A DNA stretch of 64,000 nucleotides, taken from contig JBAYVD010000006.1 in NCBI GenBank assembly GCA_041674745.1, positions 1-64,000 of the forward strand. Direction: 5' to 3'. A program made the position numbers and the translations under genes. This DNA comes from UBA2040 sp041674745. GTDB lineage: Bacteria > Bacteroidota > Bacteroidia > Flavobacteriales_D > Crocinitomicaceae. Positions 24,932 through 35,330 of the stretch are shown piece after piece (within the stretch, counting starts at the first letter, position 1; every line of letters starts with the position of its first letter). The notes beneath the pieces are model-generated. The model was not told the origin of the DNA. It saw only the letters and a program-made list of their open reading frames with translations, and did not search any database.

Positions 24932-27610
24932 ATGATGAAACGTTGGTCTATTTTCGCTCATTTATTGGGATTTATCGTTCTTTTTGCATGCAATCAATCA
25001 AACGAAGTCGTCTATAAAAATCCAAAAGCGGCCATCGAGGACCGTGTAGAAGATTTATTGGGACGCATGACCTTAGAAGAAAAATTCTGGCAATTGTTCA
25101 TGATTCCTGGAGATTTGTCGGAGGGCAAGGAAAAATACAAACACGGCATTTTTGGTTTTCAAGTTTCCACGAAAGGATCTACGGGCAACGAATCAGAACA
25201 AATTTTGGATTATTCGGCTGGAGGAAGTGCCCAAGAAACAGCGAAACGAATCAATGCAATTCAAAAATACTTTCGAGAAGAAACCCGATTGGGGATTCCC
25301 ATCATTCCTTTCGACGAAGCACTTCACGGATTGATTCGCGACGATGCTACCGCCTTTCCACAATCCATTGCACTGGCGGCTTCTTGGAATATAAAACTAA
25401 TGGATACTGTTGCTGCTGCCATTGCGGAAGAAGTGAAAGCCAGAGGAATTCGACAAAATCTGTCGCCTGTTATCAACATTGCGCGCGATGTGCGTTGGGG
25501 ACGCGTGGAAGAAACCTACGGTGAAGATCCATTTCTGACCTCAAAAATGGCTGTGTCGTACATCGCTGCTTTTGAAAAACGTGGCATCATTACAACACCG
25601 AAACATTTTGTCGCGAATGTTGGCGATGGTGGCCGCGACTCCTACCCGATTGACTTCAACGAGCGAACATTTGAAGAAGTCTATTTTCCTGCTTTCAAAG
25701 CAAGTATCCAGAAAGGTGGAGCTCGGTCCATCATGACGGCTTATAATTCTGTAGACGGCACCCAAGCAACGGCAAATCCTTGGTTGCTGCGGGATAAATT
25801 GAAAAATGAATGGGGATTCAAGGGTTTCGTCATTTCAGACGCTGGCGCAACGGGCGGTGCGAATGTGTTGCATTTTACGGCCAAGGATTATGCCCAATCT
25901 ACGCAACAAGCCATCAACGGAGGATTGGACGTGATTTTCCAAACTTCCTTCGATCATTATCCGCTGTTTTACGAAGCCTTTCAAAAAGGAATGGTGGATG
26001 AAAAAGCCATGAACGATGCCGTTCGGCGGGTTTTGCGTGCCAAATTCGAATTGGGATTGTTCGAAAATCCCTATGTGAAATTCGATGAAGTAAAGAATAA
26101 AACAGTACTTGAAAACAACAAAAAGCTGGCTAAAAAAGCCGCATTGGAATCCATTGTTTTGTTGAAAAATGAAAACCAAACCTTACCGCTGAAGAAAAAC
26201 AGTACCTCAATTGCCGTCATTGGCCCAGATGCTGCTGAAGTTCGTTTGGGTGGTTATTCTGGCCCCGGAAATCAATCGGTAAGCATTTTGAATGGAATTA
26301 AAGCCAAAGTTGGAAACATAGCCAGCGTTGGCTATGCTTTGGGGTCAAGAAGAACGAATGAAGCATTTGTTGCTGTTCCCAAAGATTGCTTTTTCCACCT
26401 AAAAAATGGAAAAAAGAAAGCGGGACTGATCGCCAAGTATTACAACAACATCGAGTTGAAAGGTAAACCAGCTTTGACACGAATCGATGAGAATATTGAT
26501 TTCCAATGGACTCTTTTCTCCCCTGATCAAAGTAAAATCAACGCGGATTTTTACTCTGCCAATTGGGAAGGGAAATTAATCGCTCCGCAAACAGGCAAAA
26601 TTGACATCGGTTTGAAAGGTGACGATGGTTGTCGCTTGTACATCAACGGTGAATTGATTATCGACAATTGGAAAAAGCAAACCGTTCAGCAAATTACGCG
26701 TCCGTATCTTTTTAAAAAAGGCCAAACCTACGACATCCGAGTAACGTTTTACGTATCAACCGGAAACGTTTGGTTCAAAATGATTTGGAACGCGGGCATC
26801 GAAAATCACTGGAAAGTAGATATGGCAGAAGCCGTTTCCCTTGCTCAAAAATCCGATGTTGCCGTGGTTTGTGTTGGAATTGAAGAAGGTGAATTCAATG
26901 ACCGAGCCTACCTTTCTTTGTTGGGTCATCAAGAAGAATTAATAAAAGCCGTTGCAGAAACAGGAACGCCGGTTGTGGTAGTTTTGGTAGGCGGAAGTGC
27001 GATAACCATGCAAAATTGGCATCCACAAGTTTCTGCGATTCTCGATGTTTGGTATCCAGGTGACGAAGGAGGAAATGCGGTGGCTGATGTGCTTTTCGGC
27101 GATTACAATCCTGCCGGAAGATTGCCAATCACTTTCCCCGTTCATGAAGGGCAATTGCCCTTGTATTACAACCACAAACCAACCGGTCGAGGCGATGATT
27201 ATACGAATCTTACAGGAAAACCCTTGTTTCCTTTCGGGTTTGGCTTGAGTTATACGAATTTCACTTACAGTCATTTTAAACTTGACAAAAAGACCATTAC
27301 TACAACAGAAACCACATCGTTGCACTGCACCATTACCAATTCAGGTGCTCACGCTGGAGATGAAGTCGTTCAATTATACATCAAAGACTTGTATGCTTCG
27401 GTTGCGCGTCCGGTAATTGAACTCAAAGGTTTCCAGCGCATCCATTTGAAAAAAGGAGAATCCAAAGAAGTGACGTTCAAAATCACTCCTGAACTCCTCT
27501 CGATGCTCAACAAACAAATGAAATGGATTGTCGAACCAGGTGAATTTCGATTAATGGTGGGCGCATCAGCAAATGACGTGCGCTTGCGCGAAATATTGGT
27601 GGTGAAATAG
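24932..27610 (+). CDS. GH3 beta-glycosidase with inserted PA14 domain, lipoprotein
   Basis: An 892-residue exo-acting glycosidase, with lipoprotein signal LFACN (Cys about 20). The first domain holds the GH3 TIM-barrel motifs RLGIPIIPFDEALHG, KHFVAN and GFVISDAGATGG (Asp is the expected nucleophile). The second alpha/beta domain is interrupted at about 500-620 by a PA14 module (GLIAKYYNNIELKG, GDDGCRLYINGELII). A fibronectin-III-like domain closes the protein. PA14 insertion is known in some GH3 beta-glucosidases and gates long substrates. Paired with the GH29 fucosidase, it probably removes beta-linked glucose or xylose from a fucosylated glycan. Which of the two sugars it removes cannot be read from sequence. 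Confidence 0.92.
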   Translation: MMKRWSIFAHLLGFIVLFACNQSNEVVYKNPKAAIEDRVEDLLGRMTLEEKFWQLFMIPGDLSEGKEKYKHGIFGFQVSTKGSTGNESEQILDYSAGGSAQETAKRINAIQKYFREETRLGIPIIPFDEALHGLIRDDATAFPQSIALAASWNIKLMDTVAAAIAEEVKARGIRQNLSPVINIARDVRWGRVEETYGEDPFLTSKMAVSYIAAFEKRGIITTPKHFVANVGDGGRDSYPIDFNERTFEEVYFPAFKASIQKGGARSIMTAYNSVDGTQATANPWLLRDKLKNEWGFKGFVISDAGATGGANVLHFTAKDYAQSTQQAINGGLDVIFQTSFDHYPLFYEAFQKGMVDEKAMNDAVRRVLRAKFELGLFENPYVKFDEVKNKTVLENNKKLAKKAALESIVLLKNENQTLPLKKNSTSIAVIGPDAAEVRLGGYSGPGNQSVSILNGIKAKVGNIASVGYALGSRRTNEAFVAVPKDCFFHLKNGKKKAGLIAKYYNNIELKGKPALTRIDENIDFQWTLFSPDQSKINADFYSANWEGKLIAPQTGKIDIGLKGDDGCRLYINGELIIDNWKKQTVQQITRPYLFKKGQTYDIRVTFYVSTGNVWFKMIWNAGIENHWKVDMAEAVSLAQKSDVAVVCVGIEEGEFNDRAYLSLLGHQEELIKAVAETGTPVVVVLVGGSAITMQNWHPQVSAILDVWYPGDEGGNAVADVLFGDYNPAGRLPITFPVHEGQLPLYYNHKPTGRGDDYTNLTGKPLFPFGFGLSYTNFTYSHFKLDKKTITTTETTSLHCTITNSGAHAGDEVVQLYIKDLYASVARPVIELKGFQRIHLKKGESKEVTFKITPELLSMLNKQMKWIVEPGEFRLMVGASANDVRLREILVVK

Positions 27611-27672
27611 GAGTTGTATTATTTATTGCATCAAAATAGGGCTTCTTTTCGGTTCAAAAATCGGTACACAAA

Positions 27673-27700
27673 AAAACGAAGCCCAAAAAGACTTCGTTTT
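27673..27700. terminator. Bidirectional terminator between GH3 and katG
   Basis: Inverted repeat AAAACGAAG / CTTCGTTTT with a 10-nt loop, with A-rich DNA before and T-rich after. It lies between two convergent genes and can serve both. Confidence 0.75.
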
Positions 27701-27722
27701 GCAATTTATAGAAAGCGCATAA

Positions 27723-29930
27723 TTAGTTCAAATCAAATCGATCTAAATTCATTACTTTGTTCCAAGCCGCCACAAAATCGTGTATGAATTTCTCTTGTGA
27801 ATCGCTGGAAGCATAAATTTCAGCAATGGCACGTAATTCAGAATTGGAAGCCAAAATCAAATCCACGCGTGTTCCGGTCCACTTCACCACACCCGTTTTT
27901 CGATCTCGTCCCTCAAAGGTATCTTGCGCATCGCTGGTAGCGCGCCACGTTGTTCCCATATCCAACAAATTCACGAAGAAATCATTGGTCAACGCTTCCG
28001 AATGACGGGTGAAAACACCGTGTTTCGATCCGTCGAAATTGGTATTCAAAACGCGCATTCCACCGACTAAAACGGCCATTTCTGGAGCAGTTAAGGTCAT
28101 CAATTGTGCTCGATCCACCAACAATTCTTCCGCTGTCACGGTATGTTTGGGTTTGAAATAATTTCTAAATCCATCTCCGGCAGGTTCCAAAGATGCGAAT
28201 GAAGCAACGTCCGTTTGTTCCATTGTTGCATCACCGCGACCTGGCGTGAACGGTACGGAAATCGTATGTCCTGCATTTTCAATGGCTCGTTCTATACCAA
28301 CACATCCTGCCAAAACGATTAAATCGGCCATGGAAACGTGTCTTCCTCCGGAATTAAAAGTAATTTGAATTTTCTCCAAGGTTTGCAAAACTTTGGCCAA
28401 TTGTGCCGGATTGTTGGCTTCCCAGTCTTTCTGTGGCGTCAAGCGAATTCGACCACCATCTGCGCCACCGCGCATGTCTGAACCTCGGAACGTCGAAGCA
28501 GCTGACCAAGCGGTTGACACCATTTCGGCTACACTCAATCCAGATGCGGATAGTTGGGTTTTCAATGCGGAAATTTCTGCATCCATCAATTTCGAGCGAC
28601 TAGCATTTGAAATAGGATCTTGCCAAATCAATTCTTCTTTGGGAACTTCGGGTCCCAAATATCGGGAAATCGGTCCCATGTCACGGTGCGTTAATTTGAA
28701 CCAAGCGCGGGCAAACGCTTTCTCAAATTTCGCTGGATTCTCCTGAAAATGTTTGGAAATCCGTGCATAGATTGGGTCCATTTTCAAGGCCATATCTGCC
28801 GTCGTCATCATCAATGCTTGAGTTTTTGAAGCATCTCCTGCCGTCGGAGCCATTCTAGCTTTCGAAGCTGCCGTTGGCGTCCATTGATGCGCTCCGGCCG
28901 GACTTTTCGTCAATTCCCAATCGTACCCCAACAGTACATCGAAATATTCAAAGTTCCATTGGGTCGGGTTGGGCGTCCAAGCACCTTCCAATCCACTGGT
29001 AATCGTATCATTGCCAACACCAGAACCAAACGCGTTTTTCCAGCCCAAACCCAACTGTTCGATCGGCGCAGCGGCTGGTTCACGACCCACATATTTATCC
29101 GGATCGGCAGCACCGTGGGTTTTTCCAAACGTGTGTCCACCAGCGGTCAACGCCACGGTTTCTTCATCGTCCATCGCCATTCTTGCAAACGTTTCGCGAA
29201 CATCTATGGCGGATTTCAATGGATCTGGATTTCCGTTCGGACCTTCTGGATTTACATAAATCAATCCCATTTGCACAGCGCCAAGTGGATTTTCCAATTC
29301 CCGATCGCCCGTGTAGCGTTTATCGCCCAACCAATCGGTTTCATTTCCCCAATAAATATCTTCTTCTGGTTCCCACACATCCGCACGTCCGCCGCCAAAA
29401 CCAAAGGTTTCAAAACCCATGGATTCCAGTGCACAATTTCCTGCCAAGATCATTAAATCCGCCCACGAAAGTTTGTTTCCATATTTCTGTTTGATCGGCC
29501 AAAGCAACAAACGCGCTTTATCGAGATTTCCATTGTCGGGCCAACTGTTCAAGGGAGCAAAACGCTGCGTTCCTGAACCGGCTCCTCCTCGACCGTCTTG
29601 AATACGGTAGGTTCCCGCACTGTGCCACGCCATGCGAATAAAGAAAGGTCCATAATGTCCATAATCGGCTGGCCACCAATCTTGTGAATCCGTCATCAAG
29701 TCGAACAAATCCTGTTTCACTGCCGACAAATCCAATTTCTTGAATTCCGCTGCATAGTTAAAATCTTCGCCCAAAGGATTGGACAAAGCCGAATGTTGTC
29801 GGAGGATATTTAGTTTTAACTGATTGGGCCACCAATCTCGGTTCGACGTTCCACCACCTGCACTTTGCTTTAATGTTCCACTAGAAAACGGGCATTTTGC
29901 AGCACCGCTTGTATTATCGTTCGTATCCAT
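27723..29930 (-). CDS. katG: Catalase-peroxidase
   Basis: A 735-residue class I haem peroxidase of normal KatG length. The N-terminal domain has the distal site IRMAWHSAGTYR (Trp, His) and GLIYVNPEGPNG (Tyr of the Met-Tyr-Trp adduct). It also has the proximal haem-ligand motif GGHTFGKTHG. The second, haem-less domain follows (for example GGADGGRIRL). It detoxifies H2O2 in the cytoplasm. It stands alone, convergent with the GH3 gene and divergent from the DUF1624 gene. No OxyR-type site was recognised upstream. Confidence 0.97.
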   Translation of the reverse strand: MDTNDNTSGAAKCPFSSGTLKQSAGGGTSNRDWWPNQLKLNILRQHSALSNPLGEDFNYAAEFKKLDLSAVKQDLFDLMTDSQDWWPADYGHYGPFFIRMAWHSAGTYRIQDGRGGAGSGTQRFAPLNSWPDNGNLDKARLLLWPIKQKYGNKLSWADLMILAGNCALESMGFETFGFGGGRADVWEPEEDIYWGNETDWLGDKRYTGDRELENPLGAVQMGLIYVNPEGPNGNPDPLKSAIDVRETFARMAMDDEETVALTAGGHTFGKTHGAADPDKYVGREPAAAPIEQLGLGWKNAFGSGVGNDTITSGLEGAWTPNPTQWNFEYFDVLLGYDWELTKSPAGAHQWTPTAASKARMAPTAGDASKTQALMMTTADMALKMDPIYARISKHFQENPAKFEKAFARAWFKLTHRDMGPISRYLGPEVPKEELIWQDPISNASRSKLMDAEISALKTQLSASGLSVAEMVSTAWSAASTFRGSDMRGGADGGRIRLTPQKDWEANNPAQLAKVLQTLEKIQITFNSGGRHVSMADLIVLAGCVGIERAIENAGHTISVPFTPGRGDATMEQTDVASFASLEPAGDGFRNYFKPKHTVTAEELLVDRAQLMTLTAPEMAVLVGGMRVLNTNFDGSKHGVFTRHSEALTNDFFVNLLDMGTTWRATSDAQDTFEGRDRKTGVVKWTGTRVDLILASNSELRAIAEIYASSDSQEKFIHDFVAAWNKVMNLDRFDLN

Positions 29931-30175
29931 GTTTGATTAAATTTCGTTTTGAAGTGTAAGTTACAAATTTCAAACTAAACACTTTTATCTATAATTTATA
30001 TAACTATATAAATAAAACCTATAAAACAAGATCTTCACCCTGTGAACAATTCAATTGGACAAACTAAACGTACCAATCAAAAACCAAATCATTTATCTGT
30101 AAATAAAGTAATCTTATTATATTTAATGGATGGATGAAACTTGAAATCGCAACCGACAATACCTAAAACTGAACT

Positions 30176-31360
30176 ATGACAGAAATTAGTAAACCAAGAA
30201 TTCAATCCATCGACGTTTTACGAGGTGTTGTAATGGTGATCATGGCATTGGACCACGTTCGAGATTATTTTCATTATGGTTCTTTTTATGCCAACCCGAC
30301 AGATTTAGAAACAACTACCGGTATTCTTTTTTTCACCCGTTTCATTACCAATTTTTGTGCGCCCGTATTTGTCTTTTTGGCCGGGACTTCTGCATTTCTA
30401 TATGGAAGCAACAAATCAAAACCGGTGCTATTCAAATTCTTATTTACACGGGGTATTTGGCTCATTTTTCTAGAAATAGTGGTGAATAACTTGATCTGGA
30501 CTTTTGATCTTACTTACAGCCTTCAAATATTTCAAGTCATTTTTGCAATAGGATTTAGTATGATTTGTCTTTCATTTCTTATTTACCTTCCTAAAAAAGT
30601 GATTTTGATTACAGGCATTGTTCTCATTGCCGGCAATAACGCCTTGGATGGAATTGTACTGGAAGGACAAAGTTTTCAATCCATTGTTTGGTACTTTTTA
30701 CACCAAGAAAAAGCTTTGTTCTATGGTCCAAATCATATGATTTTGTTGCATTATCCGCTCATTCCATGGATAGGATTGATGGCGTTGGGTTACTTATTTG
30801 GTACTTTCTACACAAAAGATTTTGATGTTACACTTCGCCGAAAATGGCTTTTAAGAATTGGTTTAGGGGCACTTTTTCTTTTTGTAATTTTCAGGGGGTT
30901 AAATGTATATGGCGAATCAATGCATTGGGCGGTTCAAGATACAACGACGAAAACCATTTTATCCTTTTTTAAGGTCTCAAAATACCCACCTTCGCTGTTG
31001 TTTCTTTGTATTACCATAGGACCTGCGATGCTCTTTTTATACGCGTTTGAAACGACCAAAAATAAAATAACCGATTTCTTTTTGGTTTTCGGAAGAGTGC
31101 CACTATTTTATTATTTCTTGCACATGTTAGTCATTCACGTGGTCGCAATTACTGGTATTTTAGTTTTTGGTGGCAACTGGCAAGACATGATCTTAAACGG
31201 TAAAGGTTTTATGAGTCAATCCCTCAAAACGTATGGATATTCGCTTTTTACGGTGTACCTTGTTTGGATAGGTATTGTCCTCCTACTCTATCCACTTTGC
31301 AAAAAATACATGCGCTACAAAGCAACCAACAAGGACAAATGGTGGTTGAGTTATTTGTAA
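30176..31360 (+). CDS. DUF1624 / HGSNAT-like multi-pass membrane protein
   Basis: A 394-residue integral membrane protein with about ten hydrophobic segments. The N-terminal IQSIDVLRGVVMVIMALDHVRDYFH motif (split by a membrane helix) is the hallmark of the DUF1624/heparan-alpha-glucosaminide acetyltransferase-like group, with the conserved Asp and His. Members are thought to transfer acyl groups across the membrane to sugars, but most are uncharacterised. It is transcribed alone and diverges from katG. Confident on family, not on substrate. Confidence 0.85.
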   Translation: MTEISKPRIQSIDVLRGVVMVIMALDHVRDYFHYGSFYANPTDLETTTGILFFTRFITNFCAPVFVFLAGTSAFLYGSNKSKPVLFKFLFTRGIWLIFLEIVVNNLIWTFDLTYSLQIFQVIFAIGFSMICLSFLIYLPKKVILITGIVLIAGNNALDGIVLEGQSFQSIVWYFLHQEKALFYGPNHMILLHYPLIPWIGLMALGYLFGTFYTKDFDVTLRRKWLLRIGLGALFLFVIFRGLNVYGESMHWAVQDTTTKTILSFFKVSKYPPSLLFLCITIGPAMLFLYAFETTKNKITDFFLVFGRVPLFYYFLHMLVIHVVAITGILVFGGNWQDMILNGKGFMSQSLKTYGYSLFTVYLVWIGIVLLLYPLCKKYMRYKATNKDKWWLSYL

Positions 31361-31426
31361 ATGTAAATAACTCGTTAATCGTCCAACTACAATATTTTCA
31401 ATCTACTCTGGATTGCTGCTCGACCT

Positions 31427-33097
31427 CTACCAAAAAATCGTATACAAGGCTGCAATCAAGGAGCAAACTACCAAGAAACCGACGAGAAAGCCCGTCGACA
31501 TTTTAAACATCGACGCGTCGATTTCCAAACCTTTGGTTGTTTTTCCTTTTTTGAAATCGTATTGGCTGATCCAATACATACCCGCCACACACACCATAAA
31601 AACGATGGCCATTCGGTCGATAAATGGAATTTCATACACGCCATTGCCATTTTTCACGGCGAAACCAATTGGATTTAGGAACGACAAATTCATGAAAAGG
31701 GGCAAGAATTTCAGCAACAGTGAAACGAAAAATCCGCCGATGGTGGCAAACAACGCCGCATTCGAACTCGTTTTTTTCCAGAAAAAGCCCAAAACGAACA
31801 TGGCAAAAATTCCTGGGCTAACAAATCCTGTGTATTCTTGAATGTACTGAAATCCACCTTTTTTATCGATGCCCAAAAACGGCGCAACAATCGCAGCAAT
31901 GACGATTGCCGTTAAAACGGCTAATTTTCCAACGCGAACCAGTTTTTCTTCATTGGCAGTAGGATTGATTTTCGTTTTGTAAATATCCAAGGTGAAAATC
32001 GTGGCAATACTGTTTGCTTTCCCCGCCAAAGAAGCCACAATTGCAGCGGTCAATGCTGCAAAAGACAAACCTTTCAATCCACTTGGCAACAAGTTCAACA
32101 AGGCTGGATACGCTCGATCCGGATTCACACTTCCACCTTGCAACATTTCCGTTTGGAAGGAACCATTCTGGTACAAAACATAGGCCGCAATTCCCGGTAA
32201 AACAACAATAACGGGCATCAACAATTTCAAGAAAGCAGCGAATAAAATTCCGCTTCGGGCCGTTTTTAAATCCGCGCCCAAGGCTCGTTGCGTGATGTAC
32301 TGATTGCAACCCCAATAATTCAAATTGATGATCAACATCCCGCCTACCAAAACCGATAAGCCAGGCAAATCAATGTAATTGGGATTTGATTTTTCAAAAA
32401 TCATGTGGAAATGGTCGTTTGCTTTTTCGGTCATCATCTGGAAACCTTCAAAAACGCCATCACCGCCAAATTCTGCCGCCACTAAATTGACGGCCAAATA
32501 AGTCGTTACTAGTCCTCCTAAAATCAAGAAAAACACTTGGATAACGTCCGTAAAACCAATCACTTTCATTCCGCCCAAGGTAATCACCAAGGCAAAAATC
32601 CCTAAGAAAACCATGCACAAACTGAGATCCAATCCAGAAATACTGCTAATCGCAATGGCGCCCAAATACAAAATGGAAGTTAGGTTCACAAAAACGTAGA
32701 GCAGAAGCCAAAAAACGGCCATGATCATGGAAACTTGGCTGTTGTAGCGCTTTTCCAAATACTGTGGCATCGTGAAGATCTTATTTTTCAAATAGACAGG
32801 AATGAAAAATACCGCGACTAAAATCAAGACAAAAGCCGCCATCCATTCGTAGGTTGCAATGGCCAATCCAAGTTTAAAGCCGCTTCCACTCATTCCAATG
32901 AATTGTTCCGCACTGATGTTGCTGGCAATCAACGAAGCACCAATCGCCCACCAAGTCAAGGAACCTTCTGCAAGAAAGTAATCGTTGCTACTGATCGTGC
33001 TTTTCTTTTTGCGGTAATAAACGAACAAACCGTAGCCAACAATCAAAAGAAAGTAAAAGCAAAAAACGATGTAATCCAGATTACTCAATGTCTTCAT
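31427..33097 (-). CDS. Sodium:solute (sugar) symporter, SSS/SGLT family
   Basis: A 556-residue transporter with about 14 membrane segments. The N-terminus has LDYIVFCFYFLLIVGYGLFV, ASNISAEQFIGMSGSGF (sodium-site region of TM1) and later NYWGCNQYITQRALGA, as in SGLT-like galactose/glucose carriers. It lies 1 bp after galT and is the last gene of the galactose operon, so galactose or small beta-galactosides are the probable cargo. The specificity is inferred from context. Confidence 0.88.
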   Translation of the reverse strand: MKTLSNLDYIVFCFYFLLIVGYGLFVYYRKKKSTISSNDYFLAEGSLTWWAIGASLIASNISAEQFIGMSGSGFKLGLAIATYEWMAAFVLILVAVFFIPVYLKNKIFTMPQYLEKRYNSQVSMIMAVFWLLLYVFVNLTSILYLGAIAISSISGLDLSLCMVFLGIFALVITLGGMKVIGFTDVIQVFFLILGGLVTTYLAVNLVAAEFGGDGVFEGFQMMTEKANDHFHMIFEKSNPNYIDLPGLSVLVGGMLIINLNYWGCNQYITQRALGADLKTARSGILFAAFLKLLMPVIVVLPGIAAYVLYQNGSFQTEMLQGGSVNPDRAYPALLNLLPSGLKGLSFAALTAAIVASLAGKANSIATIFTLDIYKTKINPTANEEKLVRVGKLAVLTAIVIAAIVAPFLGIDKKGGFQYIQEYTGFVSPGIFAMFVLGFFWKKTSSNAALFATIGGFFVSLLLKFLPLFMNLSFLNPIGFAVKNGNGVYEIPFIDRMAIVFMVCVAGMYWISQYDFKKGKTTKGLEIDASMFKMSTGFLVGFLVVCSLIAALYTIFW

Positions 33098-33098
33098 A

Positions 33099-34145
33099 TT
33101 AACCCAATTTGTAATGAACGTTTGATAAATTTCGCAAGGTTTGTGCGGCTTGTTCAGGCGTCAAATCGCGCTGTGCCTCGGCCAACATTTCATAGCCAAC
33201 CATGAATTTCTTCACGGAAGCACTGCGCAACAATGGCGGATAAAAATGCATGTGAAAATGCCATTCTGGGTGCAATTCACCATCCGTAGGTGCTTGGTGA
33301 AGTCCAGCCGAATAAGGAAAAGAAACCGAAAATAAATTGTCGTATTTCACCGTGGTGATTTTCAGTATGTCTGCAAAGGATTTTTCTTCGTCTTCCGAAA
33401 AATGGGTGATATCTCGAATGGCTCGTTTGCTCAAAATTAGGGTTTCAAATGGCCAAATCGCCCAAAAAGGAACCAAGCAAACAAAATGGTCGTTTTCATA
33501 AACGATGCGTTCTTTCTTTTCCAATTCTTGCGCCAAATAATCGGATAGAAGTCCAGTGGAATGTGTGTTGTAATAAGCCAACAAACTGTTCTGTGTTTTT
33601 TCGACTTGCGTTGGCAACGAAGATTGTGCCCAGATTTGTCCATGCGGATGCGGATTGCTGCACCCCATGACACTTCCTTTGTTTTCAAAAATTTGCACGT
33701 ACTGAATAAAATCCAATTGCCCCAAATTTTGGTATTCCGTTTTCCACGTTTGAATTACCTTTTGAATTTCGTCCAATTCCATTTCTGGCAACGTCAAGGC
33801 GTGATTGGGCGAAAAACAAATTACGCGGTTGATGCCTTGTTCAGGTTGAATTTGAAACAAATCATTCGAATCTTTTTTCGCTTCAAAAGGAATTTTGGAC
33901 AAAGCCGGAAAATCGTTGTCGAATACGTAAGTCGAATCGTAATTTGAATTTTGCGTACCATTGGAACGCAGATTTCCCGCACACAAATAGCAGGTTGGAT
34001 CATTTTGCAAACCGGGAACGTTCAACGGTTTTTCTTGTTGACCGTCCCATGGCCGTTTGGCGCGATGTGGTGAAACCAAAATCCATTCTTTCAACAATGG
34101 GTTGTAGCGACGGTGCGGATGTTCGTTTCGATTAAATTCTTCCAT
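33099..34145 (-). CDS. galT: Galactose-1-phosphate uridylyltransferase
   Basis: A 348-residue Leloir enzyme that exchanges UMP between UDP-glucose and galactose-1-phosphate. The active site HPHGQ is at 166-170 (nucleophile His168), and a Cys-x-x-Cys at 52-55 fits the structural zinc site. The C-terminal HFHMHFYPP adds further metal and phosphate ligands. It is 5 bp after galK and just before the symporter. Cytosolic. Confidence 0.96.
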   Translation of the reverse strand: MEEFNRNEHPHRRYNPLLKEWILVSPHRAKRPWDGQQEKPLNVPGLQNDPTCYLCAGNLRSNGTQNSNYDSTYVFDNDFPALSKIPFEAKKDSNDLFQIQPEQGINRVICFSPNHALTLPEMELDEIQKVIQTWKTEYQNLGQLDFIQYVQIFENKGSVMGCSNPHPHGQIWAQSSLPTQVEKTQNSLLAYYNTHSTGLLSDYLAQELEKKERIVYENDHFVCLVPFWAIWPFETLILSKRAIRDITHFSEDEEKSFADILKITTVKYDNLFSVSFPYSAGLHQAPTDGELHPEWHFHMHFYPPLLRSASVKKFMVGYEMLAEAQRDLTPEQAAQTLRNLSNVHYKLG

Positions 34146-34150
34146 GTTTC

Positions 34151-35323
34151 TTACTTGTTTGAAACGAGCTGTGTTCCATCTGAAATTTCAATTTTGTAGG
34201 CTTGCAAGTCGATTCCAAAATGTTGGCGATAGGCTGTTGCAATTTTTGGAATAAACGCATCGACGGCTGATTTGTGAATCAAATTGATGGAACAACCACC
34301 AAATCCACCACCCATCATGCGTGCTCCTAAAATGGTATTTTCTTGCTGAGCGAAATCGACCAAAAAATCCAATTCGTCACAGCTCACATCGTATTCTTCA
34401 GATAATCCTTTGTGTGTTTCCGACATGCATTGTCCCAACAAGGCAAAATCCTTCGCTTGAATCGCTTGAATCGCTGTTTCCACGCGTTTCATTTCTTTCA
34501 CTACATAATGGCAGCGTTTGAAAACTGTCTCGGAAAATTTATCTTTCAAGTTTTCCAACATTTCTTCGGTACAATCACGAAACGAGGAGAAATTGGATAG
34601 ATTCTTTTGAAGAATTTCAAAGCCTTCAGTCATTTCATTTCTTCGATCGTTGTAGCCCGAAGTGAGATGTGTATGTTTCACTTTGCTATCGATCAACAGA
34701 AACTGATAGTCTTCCAAATCTGCTGAAAAATAATGATGTTCCAAAGTGCTACAGTCCAACTGTATTACTTGGTTTTTCTTCCCGAAAACCGAAGCAAATT
34801 GGTCCATAATTCCACAATTGACGCCTGCAAATTTCTGCTCAGCCTTTTGACCCATCAACGCAATTTCTTCTTTCGTTAATTTCAAATCGAACAATTCGTT
34901 GAGGGCAAAGGCAAAGCCGCACGACAAAGCTGCGGAAGAAGACAAGCCTGCGCCCATTGGAATGTTGCTACTGAAAACCAATTTGGCAGAAAGATGGTTG
35001 ATGCCTTTTAGTTGCAATTCACGCAAAACGCCCAGTAAATAATTCGCCCAAGTCTGCTGCACAGGCGAAAAGGCTTGCTCCCCTTTCCAGTGAAAACTTT
35101 CCTCCAAATCTTTTGCGAAAAAATCGAAGGTGTTTTCTTCATTTCTCGCAATGGAAAAACAAATGTATTTGTCAATTGCGGCAGGAAGAACGAAACCATC
35201 GTTGTAATCCAAATGCTCGCCAATGATGTTGATGCGTCCTGGTGAAAGTACCGTAACGGTGGACTTCTCTTGAAAATGCTCCTGAAACGCCTTGTCGTTG
35301 CTAGAAATAATTACTTGACTCAT
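34151..35323 (-). CDS. galK: Galactokinase
   Basis: A 390-residue GHMP kinase that phosphorylates galactose at C1 with ATP. Motif 1 is SPGRINIIGEHLDYNDG (about 27-43, sugar binding), motif 2 is GAGLSSSAAL (phosphate loop) and motif 3 is MMGGGFGG near the C-terminus. The length is normal. It lies 7 bp after the GH2 gene and 5 bp before galT in the galactose operon. Cytosolic. Confidence 0.96.
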   Translation of the reverse strand: MSQVIISSNDKAFQEHFQEKSTVTVLSPGRINIIGEHLDYNDGFVLPAAIDKYICFSIARNEENTFDFFAKDLEESFHWKGEQAFSPVQQTWANYLLGVLRELQLKGINHLSAKLVFSSNIPMGAGLSSSAALSCGFAFALNELFDLKLTKEEIALMGQKAEQKFAGVNCGIMDQFASVFGKKNQVIQLDCSTLEHHYFSADLEDYQFLLIDSKVKHTHLTSGYNDRRNEMTEGFEILQKNLSNFSSFRDCTEEMLENLKDKFSETVFKRCHYVVKEMKRVETAIQAIQAKDFALLGQCMSETHKGLSEEYDVSCDELDFLVDFAQQENTILGARMMGGGFGGCSINLIHKSAVDAFIPKIATAYRQHFGIDLQAYKIEISDGTQLVSNK

Positions 35324-35330
35324 GAAAAAA

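Noticed and set aside
28884..29456. 190-residue plus-strand open frame
   Set aside because: Antisense to katG; a shadow of a strongly conserved coding strand.
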